Shown: one piece after another, positions 1 to 6,365 of the stretch | How positions within the stretch are numbered: position 1 is the stretch's first letter | How the letters are laid out: each line of letters opens with the position of its first letter | Assembly (NCBI GenBank): GCA_022704985.1 | Contig: JAKJFI010000029.1 | Coordinates: 1-8,658 of the forward strand | Direction of reading: 5' to 3' | Length of the DNA: 8,658 bases | Source of the DNA: Candidatus Omnitrophota bacterium | GTDB taxonomy: Bacteria > Ratteibacteria > UBA8468 > B48-G9 > JAFGKM01 | Translations under genes and position numbers: made by a program | Notes under the pieces: model-generated | Seen by the model: the letters and a program-made list of their open reading frames with translations, nothing else | Databases searched by the model: none | Told to the model about the DNA's origin: nothing

Positions 1-239
1 TGAAAATCCTGAGGGCGCGGCTCCAAAACTTTTACGAATCCGAAAAAAAGAGTAAAATTGACAGTGAAAGAAGAGGGTCCGTAAGAACCGGGGACAGGAG
101 CGAAAAAATAAGAACCTACAATTTTCCGCAGAACAGGCTTACGGATCACAGGATAGATTTGACCCTGTATAATCTTGACAGTATCATCGAGGGAAACATG
201 GATGAACTGATAGGACTTTTAAAGGGGCGTCTACAATGA
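1..239 (+). CDS. prfA: Peptide chain release factor 1, C-terminal part (5' truncated by window edge)
   Basis: Release factor 1 recognises UAA and UAG stop codons on the ribosome and triggers peptide release in the cytoplasm. Only the last 78 codons are present (first whole codon at base 3; stop TGA at 237-239). The translation contains the conserved RF1 stretch [18 protein letters not shown] followed by [14 protein letters not shown], which is the end of the peptidyl-hydrolase domain and the start of the C-terminal helix, and closes with the usual acidic tail ([11 protein letters not shown]). The GGQ motif and the codon-recognition region lie upstream of the window. RF2 is less likely because the TYNFPQ/TDHRI wording and the ending are RF1-like. 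The stop overlaps the next start as ATGA. The downstream prmC encodes the methyltransferase expected to act on this protein. Confidence 0.95.
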   Translation, partial: KILRARLQNFYESEKKSKIDSERRGSVRTGDRSEKIRTYNFPQNRLTDHRIDLTLYNLDSIIEGNMDELIGLLKGRLQ

Positions 240-2092
240 AAAAGAGCAGATGGCTTATAGTTTCGGGACTTCTCGCGATAGTTTGCACACCGGTTTTCCC
301 CGCCGATTACGGAGAGGTCGTCAACAGCGGAATTATTCTCCTTGAGCAGGGGATGGCGGAAGAGGCTATAAAAGTTTTTGAAAGCGCCAGGAGAATACAG
401 CCGTCTTCGCCGGAAGCGTATTACTATCTTGGCAAGGCCTATTACAGCAGGGGCAAGAGGACAGAAGCCCTGGAAAACTACAGCAAGGCGGTAGAGCTTC
501 AGGGTTCCAATCCGGATTACCATTATTCCATCGCATTGCTGTACCTGTCCGAGGGTAAAACGGAAGATGCTGTTGCCAGGTTAAACAAGGTGATTGAGAT
601 TGCTCCTTTATCCATAGCCGGCAAGTACGCGGTCAGATTGAAGCAAGCAATAAACGCCGACCGTGGAAACAGTGAGATGGTACAGAAGTGGTCCCGTATA
701 GAAGAGGAGAGGAGAAAACAGCTGGAACTCGAGCAACAGCAGAAAGAGCAGACAACCCAGACGCCCGAGGGTGTTCCTCCTGAATTTATAGGAATGATGC
801 CAGAAGGACAGCAGAAGCCGGAAGAGATAGTCAAACTGCCTGTTGAGCAGATAATTAAGAGAATAAGGTTCGGCACCGGGACGGTAAGGCTGAGGTCTTC
901 TTCAGTCTTACGGTTATACGAACAGGCTGAACTGGCAAAAGTTTCTACGGACATAACAGAGCTTATACAGCTTATAAAAGAACAGCCCCCCGTAAGGAAG
1001 AATCTCATAAATTCACTCGGCAAAGCGGCTCTGCCGGAAGGGATAACCACAATTCTCGGGATAATCCGGAATAAGGATGAATTATACGACATAAAGATTG
1101 TTTGCCTGGAAAGTATCAGCAAGATAAAGACCCAGGAAGTTTCCGGAGTGCTCAAGTCCATGCTCAAGGAGATGGTTGACAAGAGAGTGGCGGAGCGTGC
1201 AGCCGCGAAGAAAAACATTGATGAAATCACGTCGAAGCTTGATAGCCTTGCGGCGCGTAAAATAAAGTTGAATAACGATGTCAACCAGGAAGAACAAAAA
1301 AGAAACGAAATAAATCAGAAATTGGACGTTACCCAGTATGATATGCCTCCCGACATGATGCCGGGCGGCCTTACGGTTTCGGGCGCTCAAAAGCCTTTAA
1401 CCAGCGAGAAGGAGATAATAAAACTGCGCGCGGAGGTCCGAAAGATAGAAGCATCCATACAGGCAAAGAAAGAGGAGATAGCAAAAACGGATACTGAATC
1501 CACAGAACTCGAGAAGCAGAAAGCCAGGTATGTGGCACTGCTGGAAGCAAAGGAAAAAAAGGTTACGGATATTACAATGCCCATAGCAATGCAGTCTGCG
1601 GAACCGGTTCCGGGAGAAATGATAATGCCCGGTATGGAGCCGCAGCAACAGTATGCCTATCAGGAGACCGACGAGGATAAGAATGAGGTTGTTTTCGCGT
1701 TGCAGGCGATGAGGGCTATCGGAGATATAAGGGATAAAGATGGGCTTCCCGCGGTCAAACGGGGATGGGATGAATACGGGATTGAAAATGAGAGGATTTA
1801 TTACCTGCTTACCCTTGCGAGACTGGGTGATTACACCGGCATAAAGAATCTTGCAGACAGACTCAAGGATGATTACCCTCAGGACATTGCGACAGAGGTA
1901 CGCCTGCGCACCGGGATAATAGAAGTCATCGGTGAATATATAGCTAAAAAGCCCGATGGGCAGATGCTGGGGCTTATTGAATTCCTGAGTGAAGAAGGTG
2001 CATATCCCGAAATCAAAGGAGTTGCTTCAAGTGTCCTTAGGGCACTCGCAAAACCGGCGCCGGAGAGAAAGAAGCCTGAAGCAGTTGATTGA
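236..2092 (+). CDS. Exported TPR / HEAT-like / coiled-coil repeat protein of unknown function
   Basis: I do not recognise a named family for the whole 618-residue protein. Residues 1-23 look like a signal peptide (MKKSRW, a hydrophobic core, then VFPA before DYG), so it is probably periplasmic or surface-exposed; the -3 residue is a bulky Phe, so the cleavage site is uncertain. Three TPR-like units cover about 25-126 (for example [15 protein letters not shown] and [12 protein letters not shown]). A charged, Gln-rich helix and linker follow (150-200). Alternating helices resembling HEAT repeats occupy about 205-312 and 480-606. Between them are two strongly charged heptad-like segments (314-365 and 389-446) joined by a Met/Pro/Gly linker, which suggests an antiparallel coiled-coil hairpin. 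Two more Met/Pro-rich linkers lie at 180-195 and 447-472. No catalytic motif is visible. The start ATG has AAAGGGG 8 bases upstream and overlaps the prfA stop by 4 bases. A scaffolding or protein-interaction role is inferred from the repeats only. Confidence 0.8.
   Translation: MKKSRWLIVSGLLAIVCTPVFPADYGEVVNSGIILLEQGMAEEAIKVFESARRIQPSSPEAYYYLGKAYYSRGKRTEALENYSKAVELQGSNPDYHYSIALLYLSEGKTEDAVARLNKVIEIAPLSIAGKYAVRLKQAINADRGNSEMVQKWSRIEEERRKQLELEQQQKEQTTQTPEGVPPEFIGMMPEGQQKPEEIVKLPVEQIIKRIRFGTGTVRLRSSSVLRLYEQAELAKVSTDITELIQLIKEQPPVRKNLINSLGKAALPEGITTILGIIRNKDELYDIKIVCLESISKIKTQEVSGVLKSMLKEMVDKRVAERAAAKKNIDEITSKLDSLAARKIKLNNDVNQEEQKRNEINQKLDVTQYDMPPDMMPGGLTVSGAQKPLTSEKEIIKLRAEVRKIEASIQAKKEEIAKTDTESTELEKQKARYVALLEAKEKKVTDITMPIAMQSAEPVPGEMIMPGMEPQQQYAYQETDEDKNEVVFALQAMRAIGDIRDKDGLPAVKRGWDEYGIENERIYYLLTLARLGDYTGIKNLADRLKDDYPQDIATEVRLRTGIIEVIGEYIAKKPDGQMLGLIEFLSEEGAYPEIKGVASSVLRALAKPAPERKKPEAVD
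2015..2021 (+). promoter_or_regulatory. Ribosome binding site deciding the prmC start
   Basis: AAAGGAG lies inside the end of the preceding gene, 9 bases before GTG 2031. It is the strongest Shine-Dalgarno match near the prmC N-terminus and favours GTG 2031 over GTG 1989 or TTG 2085. The role is inferred from sequence and spacing alone. Confidence 0.5.
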
Positions 2093-2909
2093 ATCAGGCG
2101 CCGCTTTTCTTGACGGGCACGGTATCGACCAACCGCGAAGAAACGCTGAGATTCTGCTTGCATACCTCCTGAAAAAATCGCTGCATCACATCTATGTTTA
2201 CTGGGATGAAACGGTTTCCGCCGAACTTGCCGGAGCGTATTTCCGCATGTTGCGGAAAAGGGCGGTCTGTGTGCCGGTTCAGTACATTACGGGAGAAGCG
2301 GATTTCTTCGGACGTGTGTTTTTCGTGAAACGAGGGGTTCTTATCCCCAGACCCGAGACAGAGATTCTCGTAGAAAAGACGTTGAATCTTTACAGGGAAT
2401 ACTTCAATCCGGAACGAATCAGAATACTGGATGTGGGGACAGGGTGCGGGAACATAGCCGTCACCCTTGCTCTGGAGATTAAAGGTTCTTCGGTCGTCGC
2501 TACAGAGGTTTCCTCAAGCGCTCTGAATGTTGCTTCCCGTAATGCCGCATCGCACGATGCGGAAGATAGGATAACATTCAAACGAAGGAGTCTTTTTCCA
2601 TCCGGAGAAGACAGGTTTCACATGATTGTGAGCAACCCTCCATACGTGCCGCACGGCGACATCCCCTTCCTTGACGAGGAGGTTAGAAAAGAACCGCTCA
2701 GGGCTCTTGACGGTGGCGACAGCGGAACGGACGTTATCGAAAAAATCCTCAGGCGTGCATATTCGTTTCTGCATGCGGGAGGATTTCTTGTCATGGAGAT
2801 AGGGTACGGTCAGTCGGAATATATCAGAAATTTCAGATGCGGTATCAATCTTGTTTCTATTGAAAAAGACCTTGCCGGTATTGAGAGAGTCGCTGTCTTT
2901 CGCAGGTGA
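2031..2909 (+). CDS. prmC: Peptide chain release factor N5-glutamine methyltransferase
   Basis: PrmC (HemK) methylates the Gln of the GGQ motif in RF1 and RF2 using S-adenosylmethionine. With the GTG 2031 start the protein has 292 residues, near the family's usual 270-300. The N-terminal helical substrate-binding part (about 16-95) includes QPRRNAEILLAYLL. The RPETE motif is at 107-111, the SAM-binding loop ILDVGTGCGN at about 132-141, and the catalytic NPPY motif at 202-205 (VSNPPYVP). The C-terminus EKDLAGIERVAVF matches the family's usual ending. The start is uncertain: GTG 1989 (306 aa) and TTG 2085 (274 aa) are in frame, but GTG 2031 has the best ribosome binding site and keeps the first helix. 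It overlaps the preceding gene by 62 bases in another frame, giving an Arg-rich beginning (NRRRRER). Function is well supported; the exact start is not. Confidence 0.93.
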   Translation: MSLGHSQNRRRRERSLKQLIESGAAFLDGHGIDQPRRNAEILLAYLLKKSLHHIYVYWDETVSAELAGAYFRMLRKRAVCVPVQYITGEADFFGRVFFVKRGVLIPRPETEILVEKTLNLYREYFNPERIRILDVGTGCGNIAVTLALEIKGSSVVATEVSSSALNVASRNAASHDAEDRITFKRRSLFPSGEDRFHMIVSNPPYVPHGDIPFLDEEVRKEPLRALDGGDSGTDVIEKILRRAYSFLHAGGFLVMEIGYGQSEYIRNFRCGINLVSIEKDLAGIERVAVFRR

Positions 2910-2944
2910 AGTGTTGACGAAATCTGTCTAAATGTTACAATTTT

Positions 2945-2990
2945 CCCCGTAAGTTGTACGTTCCTAACCATCATTGCGGGGTTTTCTTTT
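2945..2990 (+). terminator. Candidate intrinsic terminator after prmC
   Basis: CCCCGTAA (2945-2952) can pair with TTGCGGGG (2974-2981), giving an 8-bp stem with one G-U pair and a loop of about 21 bases, followed at once by TTTTCTTTT (2982-2990). It begins 36 bases after the prmC stop, where a terminator would be expected. The loop is long and the stem short, so efficiency may be partial. The 3' arm also overlaps a separate inverted repeat (2971-3036). Confidence 0.5.
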
Positions 2991-3036
2991 GCTTTGGCGA
3001 TATCATTGAGACGGCTTGTTATATTCCTTGCAATGA
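2971..3036. repeat. Decayed palindromic element between prmC and murA
   Basis: TCATTGCGGGG (2971-2981) can pair with CCTTGCAATGA (3026-3036), 11 pairs including two G-U. The arm ends TCATTGC and GCAATGA(CA) resemble the ends of palindromic intergenic repeats that are abundant in many bacterial genomes. It could be a degenerate copy of such an element, or a leader structure of murA. One copy in one window cannot prove dispersion. Confidence 0.35.
2994..3025 (+). promoter_or_regulatory. Possible promoter for murA
   Basis: An extended -10-like TGTTATATT (3017-3025; TGn followed by TATATT) lies about 40 bases before the murA ATG. A weak -35 candidate TTGGCG (2994-2999) is at a long spacing of 20 bases. 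It sits just after the candidate terminator, where a new transcription unit could begin. The support is motif matching only. Confidence 0.3.
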
Positions 3037-3062
3037 CAACAAAGAAAAGGTGAGTCAGGAAT

Positions 3063-4328
3063 ATGGATAAATTTGTAATACAGGGTGGAAAAAAACTATC
3101 AGGAACGGTGAAAATATCGGGTTCAAAGAACGCGGCATTGCCCATCATTTCGGCCAGTATCTTGGGTGAAGGCAAGACCGTTCTTCACAACATACCGGAT
3201 GTTAGAGACATCAGGACTCTGGTCAGGATTCTCGAGTATATGGGGGCATCCGTAAAGTTTGACAGGAATACCTTGCAGATAGACCCTTCCGGTATATGCC
3301 GCCATACAGCCCCGTATGAGTTTGTAAGTACGATGAGAGGTTCAATTTGTCTTCTGGGGCCGATGCTGGCGAAATACGGACAGGCGAAGTTCTCAATGCC
3401 GGGCGGTTGCGTAATAGGCACCAGGCCGATAGACCTGCATATAAAAGGTCTGAAAAGACTCGGCGTGGATATTCTTACCGAAGAAGGTTATGTGGTAGGC
3501 AGGGCATCGGGCAGGCTGAAGGGAAGCACGATTTTTCTCGGAGGCAACTTCGGTTCAAGCGTGCTTGCAACCGCAAACATAATGAGTGCTGCTGTTCTGG
3601 CAAAAGGCGAGACACTCATTGAATTTGCCTCGGCGGAACCGGAGATTGTCGACCTTGCGTTGTTTCTGAAGAAAATGGGCGCAAAGATACGCGGCGAAGG
3701 TTCGCACCGCATCAGTATAGAGGGCGTTAAGAGATTGAAGAGCGTGGAATATTCCATAATACCCGACAGGATAGAAGCAGGGACCTATATGCTTGCCGGG
3801 TATATTACAGGCAGTGAGATTGCAATAAAGAACTTCGTTTCAGAGCACCTTTATTCTTTTCTGGACAAGATGGAAGAGAGCGGGGCGGTTTTCAAGACCG
3901 GGAAAAACCGTCTCGTAACCGTTCCCTCGGGCAGATGGAAATCCGTTGAACTGATAACGCTTCCCTACCCGGGGTTCCCGACCGATTTGCAGGCGCAGAT
4001 GATGTCATACCTTACGCTTGCTGATGGTATAAGCACCGTGACGGAAAAAGTTTTTCCGGAGAGATTCATCCATGTTGGTGAGCTCAACAGGCTGGGCGCC
4101 AGAATAACCATGGACGGGGCCAAGGCGATAATAAAGGGGGTTGACAAGCTGACGGGCGCGCAGACAATGGCATCGGATTTACGCGCGAGTGCGGCTATCG
4201 TGCTTGCGGGTCTCGCCGCCGAAGGTGAAACCGAAGTATCAAGGATATATCACCTTGACAGGGGTTATGAAAAATTCGAAGAGAAGCTGAGAGCCCTTGG
4301 CGCAAACATTAAAAGAGAAAAATCATAA
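3063..4328 (+). CDS. murA: UDP-N-acetylglucosamine 1-carboxyvinyltransferase
   Basis: MurA transfers enolpyruvate from phosphoenolpyruvate to UDP-GlcNAc, the first committed step of peptidoglycan synthesis in the cytoplasm. The 421 residues match the family length. Substrate-binding K22 and N23 are in SGSKNAALP, and the catalytic-loop Cys is C116 in MPGGCVIGTRPIDLHI, so the enzyme has the Cys form that is usually fosfomycin-sensitive rather than the Asp variant. Also present are FPTDLQAQ (D308), the PERF segment (R334), DLRASAA (R374) and the C-terminal HLDRGYEKFEEKL (R400). Together these cover both inside-out alpha/beta domains. The ATG has AAAGGTGAG 8 bases upstream. It follows a 153-base gap holding a candidate terminator and promoter, so it may head a new operon. 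All key residues checked are present. Confidence 0.97.
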   Translation: MDKFVIQGGKKLSGTVKISGSKNAALPIISASILGEGKTVLHNIPDVRDIRTLVRILEYMGASVKFDRNTLQIDPSGICRHTAPYEFVSTMRGSICLLGPMLAKYGQAKFSMPGGCVIGTRPIDLHIKGLKRLGVDILTEEGYVVGRASGRLKGSTIFLGGNFGSSVLATANIMSAAVLAKGETLIEFASAEPEIVDLALFLKKMGAKIRGEGSHRISIEGVKRLKSVEYSIIPDRIEAGTYMLAGYITGSEIAIKNFVSEHLYSFLDKMEESGAVFKTGKNRLVTVPSGRWKSVELITLPYPGFPTDLQAQMMSYLTLADGISTVTEKVFPERFIHVGELNRLGARITMDGAKAIIKGVDKLTGAQTMASDLRASAAIVLAGLAAEGETEVSRIYHLDRGYEKFEEKLRALGANIKREKS

Positions 4329-4340
4329 TCTTTTATATGG

Positions 4341-4347
4341 AAGGAGG
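4341..4347 (+). promoter_or_regulatory. Ribosome binding site deciding the start of the URO-D family gene
   Basis: AAGGAGG lies 6 bases before ATG 4354. This perfect match rejects the longer in-frame ATG at 4297, which lies inside murA and has no comparable site. Confidence 0.75.
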
Positions 4348-4353
4348 ATACCA

Positions 4354-5421
4354 ATGACACAGCTTGAGAATTTCAGGAAAACAGTTGCCCATGAGCCGCA
4401 CGACGAGTTTTTGTTTTATGCAAGCTTCGTTCCTTCACTTATGGATAAATTGAAGAATAAATACGGGATAAAGGAAGACGCGGAGATAGTAGAATTTTTC
4501 GGGATGTATGAACAGACAAGAGTTCAACCTAAGGCGCCGGAAAGAAATTCCACCCCGGATTTTTCGCGGTACTTCACGAACGTTGAGAAACCTGAAGGTT
4601 CGACTATAAACAGCAACGGTGTCTTGGTAATTCCGGCAAAATTTTATCATTTTACCAGGTTTATCAGCCCCCTGCGAAACGCAAAAAAATTCAGCGATAT
4701 TGAAAATTTTCCTTTTCCGCCATCTTCGGGTTTTGACGGAACCGGCATGAAGGAAAAGGTTGAAGAGCTTCACAGAGATGGGAAGGTTGCCATGACATGG
4801 ACGGGGCATATGTATGAAGTTGCATGGCAGGTGAGAGGATACGAGGAGTTCCTCATAGACATGGCGAATAATCCGGAGTGGTGCGAATATATCCTGGACA
4901 GATTTATGGAGAGAAATCTTAACATTGCTGTTCTCGCAGCCAGGGCAGGGGTTGACGTGATTCAAACCGGAGATGACATAGCAAACCAGAATGCGCTGAT
5001 GTTCTCGAAGCCCATGTGGAGAAGATACATAAAGGATAAGTGGGCAAAGGTATATAGCGCGGCGAGAGAGATTAACCCCGACATACAGATATGGTACCAC
5101 AGCGACGGGAACATTGCAGAGATAATACCGGAAATGATAGAGATAGGGCTGACGATACTCAACCCGGTCCAGCCGGAGAGCATGGACCTTGCGGCATTGA
5201 AAAAAATGTACGGGAAGCAGCTGGTTTTTGACGGAACTATAGGGACGCAGACGACTATGCCCTTTGGTTCTCCGGAAGAGGTTAAGAAGGTTGTGAGGGA
5301 AAGGAAGAGAGAGCTCGGTTATGACGGGGCGCTCATAATTTCTCCCACTCATATTCTTGAACCCGAGGTGCCGCTTGAAAATGTAGAGGCGTTTGTTTCC
5401 GCCTGCAAAGAGACAGATTGA
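4354..5421 (+). CDS. Uroporphyrinogen decarboxylase (URO-D) superfamily protein, not HemE
   Basis: The 355-residue protein has the URO-D superfamily barrel pattern: GDDIANQNALMFS (206-218), YHSDGNIAEIIPE (248-260), LNPVQPE (269-275), FDGTIGTQTT (292-301) and SPTHILEPEVPLENVEAF (330-347). The superfamily includes the haem enzyme HemE and corrinoid-dependent methyltransferases such as MtaA and CmuA. The N-terminal HemE signature (RQAGRY-like) is absent. The HxC zinc motif of MtaA-type methyltransferases is replaced by HSD (H249, D251), so neither classical activity is supported. Related proteins annotated only as URO-D family are frequent in Planctomycetota, Lentisphaerota and other deep-branching groups, with unknown substrates. 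It sits 25 bases after murA and 58 before dapB, probably co-transcribed. The shorter start is chosen because of its strong ribosome binding site. Family assignment is firm; function is not known. Confidence 0.85.
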   Translation: MTQLENFRKTVAHEPHDEFLFYASFVPSLMDKLKNKYGIKEDAEIVEFFGMYEQTRVQPKAPERNSTPDFSRYFTNVEKPEGSTINSNGVLVIPAKFYHFTRFISPLRNAKKFSDIENFPFPPSSGFDGTGMKEKVEELHRDGKVAMTWTGHMYEVAWQVRGYEEFLIDMANNPEWCEYILDRFMERNLNIAVLAARAGVDVIQTGDDIANQNALMFSKPMWRRYIKDKWAKVYSAAREINPDIQIWYHSDGNIAEIIPEMIEIGLTILNPVQPESMDLAALKKMYGKQLVFDGTIGTQTTMPFGSPEEVKKVVRERKRELGYDGALIISPTHILEPEVPLENVEAFVSACKETD

Positions 5422-5479
5422 GAAACAGAATTGCGTACTCCTCATAATGAGGGCATACCAAAGGAGCGTTCGGGGCAAA
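5422..5479 (+). promoter_or_regulatory. dapB leader with a short dyad and the ribosome binding site
   Basis: The 58-base spacer holds a near-perfect dyad CCTCATAATGAGG (5440-5452), too tight to form a hairpin but of a kind that could bind a dimeric protein. It also holds AAGGAG (5461-5466), 13 bases before the chosen ATG, which is longer than usual spacing. No regulator is identified, and the dyad may be chance. Confidence 0.25.
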
Positions 5480-6283
5480 ATGGAAAAGACAAACATAGTG
5501 GTCTGCGGCGCGGCAGGCAAGATGGGTTCTCTGATTATACGGCTGGCACAAGAGAGAAGCGATGAGTTCATAGTGAAGGCTGGCGTTGAGAGCAAAGGCC
5601 ATCCCCTTGCAGGAAAAAAGTCCGCCGCCGGAATCAGTATCGCGGACAATGGAGATGTGGCGATAGGTAGCGGGGATGTTGTGATAGATTTTTCGGTTCC
5701 CGACGCCTCCATGGAATATCTCCGTATCTGCACTGCAAAAAATGTTCCTTTTGTTACGGGCATCACGGGGTTTACCCCCGAACAGACAGCCGCAATACAG
5801 AAGGCGTCCTCACAGATACCCGTATTCTTCGCTCCAAACATGAGTTTCGGGGTAAACCTTTTTTTCGGGATAGTAAAATATGCCGCCGGTCTGCTCGGAG
5901 AATATGAAACCGAGATATCCGAGATTCATCACAGGTTCAAGAAAGACGCCCCGAGCGGTACTGCAAAGAAGATAGCGGATATCGTATGCGCCGTTTCGAA
6001 TAGAGACCCGGACAGCATCATAAAGTATGGAAGAGAAGGGATAAGCGACACAAGACCTGCCGGAGAGATAGGGATGCATTCGCTGCGCATGGGCGATGTG
6101 GTTGGCGAACACTACGTTTACTTTGCAGGGAAGGGTGAAATCATAGAGCTTGCGCACAGGTGCTACAACAGGGAGTCTTTTGCCCTCGGCGCCCTGAAAG
6201 CCGCAGGTTTCATACGAAACAAACCTGCGGGTATGTACAATATGGAAGATTTGATAAAAGAAACAATAAATGCAAAATCATAA
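5480..6283 (+). CDS. dapB: 4-hydroxy-tetrahydrodipicolinate reductase
   Basis: DapB reduces 4-hydroxy-tetrahydrodipicolinate to tetrahydrodipicolinate with NAD(P)H in the lysine and diaminopimelate pathway. The 267 residues match the family. The N-terminal Rossmann fold starts with VVCGAAGKMGSLI (7-19), followed by FSVPDASMEYL (71-81), FVTGITGF (91-98) and APNMSFGVNLFF (118-129). The signature EIHHRFKKDAPSGTA (148-162) holds catalytic H150 and K154. The C-terminal part has GEHYVYFAGKGEIIELAHR and the closing AAGFIRNKPAGMYNMEDL. ATG 5480 is chosen because the coenzyme-binding loop begins seven residues later, as in the family. In-frame ATGs at 5393 and 5447 would add unrelated residues, the first within the preceding gene. 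The next gene, dapL, acts on the DapB product. Confidence 0.96.
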   Translation: MEKTNIVVCGAAGKMGSLIIRLAQERSDEFIVKAGVESKGHPLAGKKSAAGISIADNGDVAIGSGDVVIDFSVPDASMEYLRICTAKNVPFVTGITGFTPEQTAAIQKASSQIPVFFAPNMSFGVNLFFGIVKYAAGLLGEYETEISEIHHRFKKDAPSGTAKKIADIVCAVSNRDPDSIIKYGREGISDTRPAGEIGMHSLRMGDVVGEHYVYFAGKGEIIELAHRCYNRESFALGALKAAGFIRNKPAGMYNMEDLIKETINAKS

Positions 6284-6297
6284 ACCCCTCATACTGC

Positions 6298-6333
6298 CTG
6301 TCATTGCCGCGCAAAAAACGTTCGTAATGACAG
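6298..6333. repeat. Imperfect palindrome between dapB and dapL
   Basis: CTGTCATTGC (6298-6307) pairs with GTAATGACAG (6324-6333), 10 pairs including one G-U, around a loop of 16 bases. No U-run follows, so it is not an intrinsic terminator. The arms share TCATTGC with the element at 2971-3036, which suggests a decayed intergenic repeat. A processing hairpin in the transcript is the alternative. Confidence 0.45.
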
Positions 6334-6365
6334 AGAGCGTCAATCCGGGGGAAAGGAGATAGCAA

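Noticed and set aside
523..1284. Open frame of 253 codons on the minus strand opposite the TPR/HEAT gene
   Set aside because: The Ser/Cys-rich translation mirrors the repeat-protein codons. No ribosome binding site or family pattern was seen.
1989..2030. Longer prmC start at GTG 1989
   Set aside because: It adds residues not expected in the family and lacks as good a ribosome binding site as GTG 2031.
2910..3062. Riboswitch or small RNA in the gap before murA
   Set aside because: The 153 bases hold only simple hairpins. I could not match any known riboswitch core.
4297..4353. Longer start for the URO-D gene inside the end of murA
   Set aside because: AAGGAGG six bases before ATG 4354 and the typical family beginning favour the shorter form.
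4354..5421. Assignment as HemE (true uroporphyrinogen decarboxylase)
   Set aside because: The N-terminal HemE substrate-binding signature is missing, and the central motifs are those of the wider superfamily.
5393..5479. Longer dapB starts at ATG 5393 and 5447
   Set aside because: They would add 29 or 11 residues before the coenzyme-binding loop, which is unlike DapB proteins, and they have no ribosome binding site.
4435..5841. Open reading frame of 468 codons on the minus strand
   Set aside because: It lies opposite the URO-D gene and dapB, whose family motifs are clear. Its translation is low-complexity-like with no recognisable motif, so it is a shadow.
6298..6365. Intrinsic terminator between dapB and dapL
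   Set aside because: The palindrome has no following U-run, and dapL follows with a good ribosome binding site.
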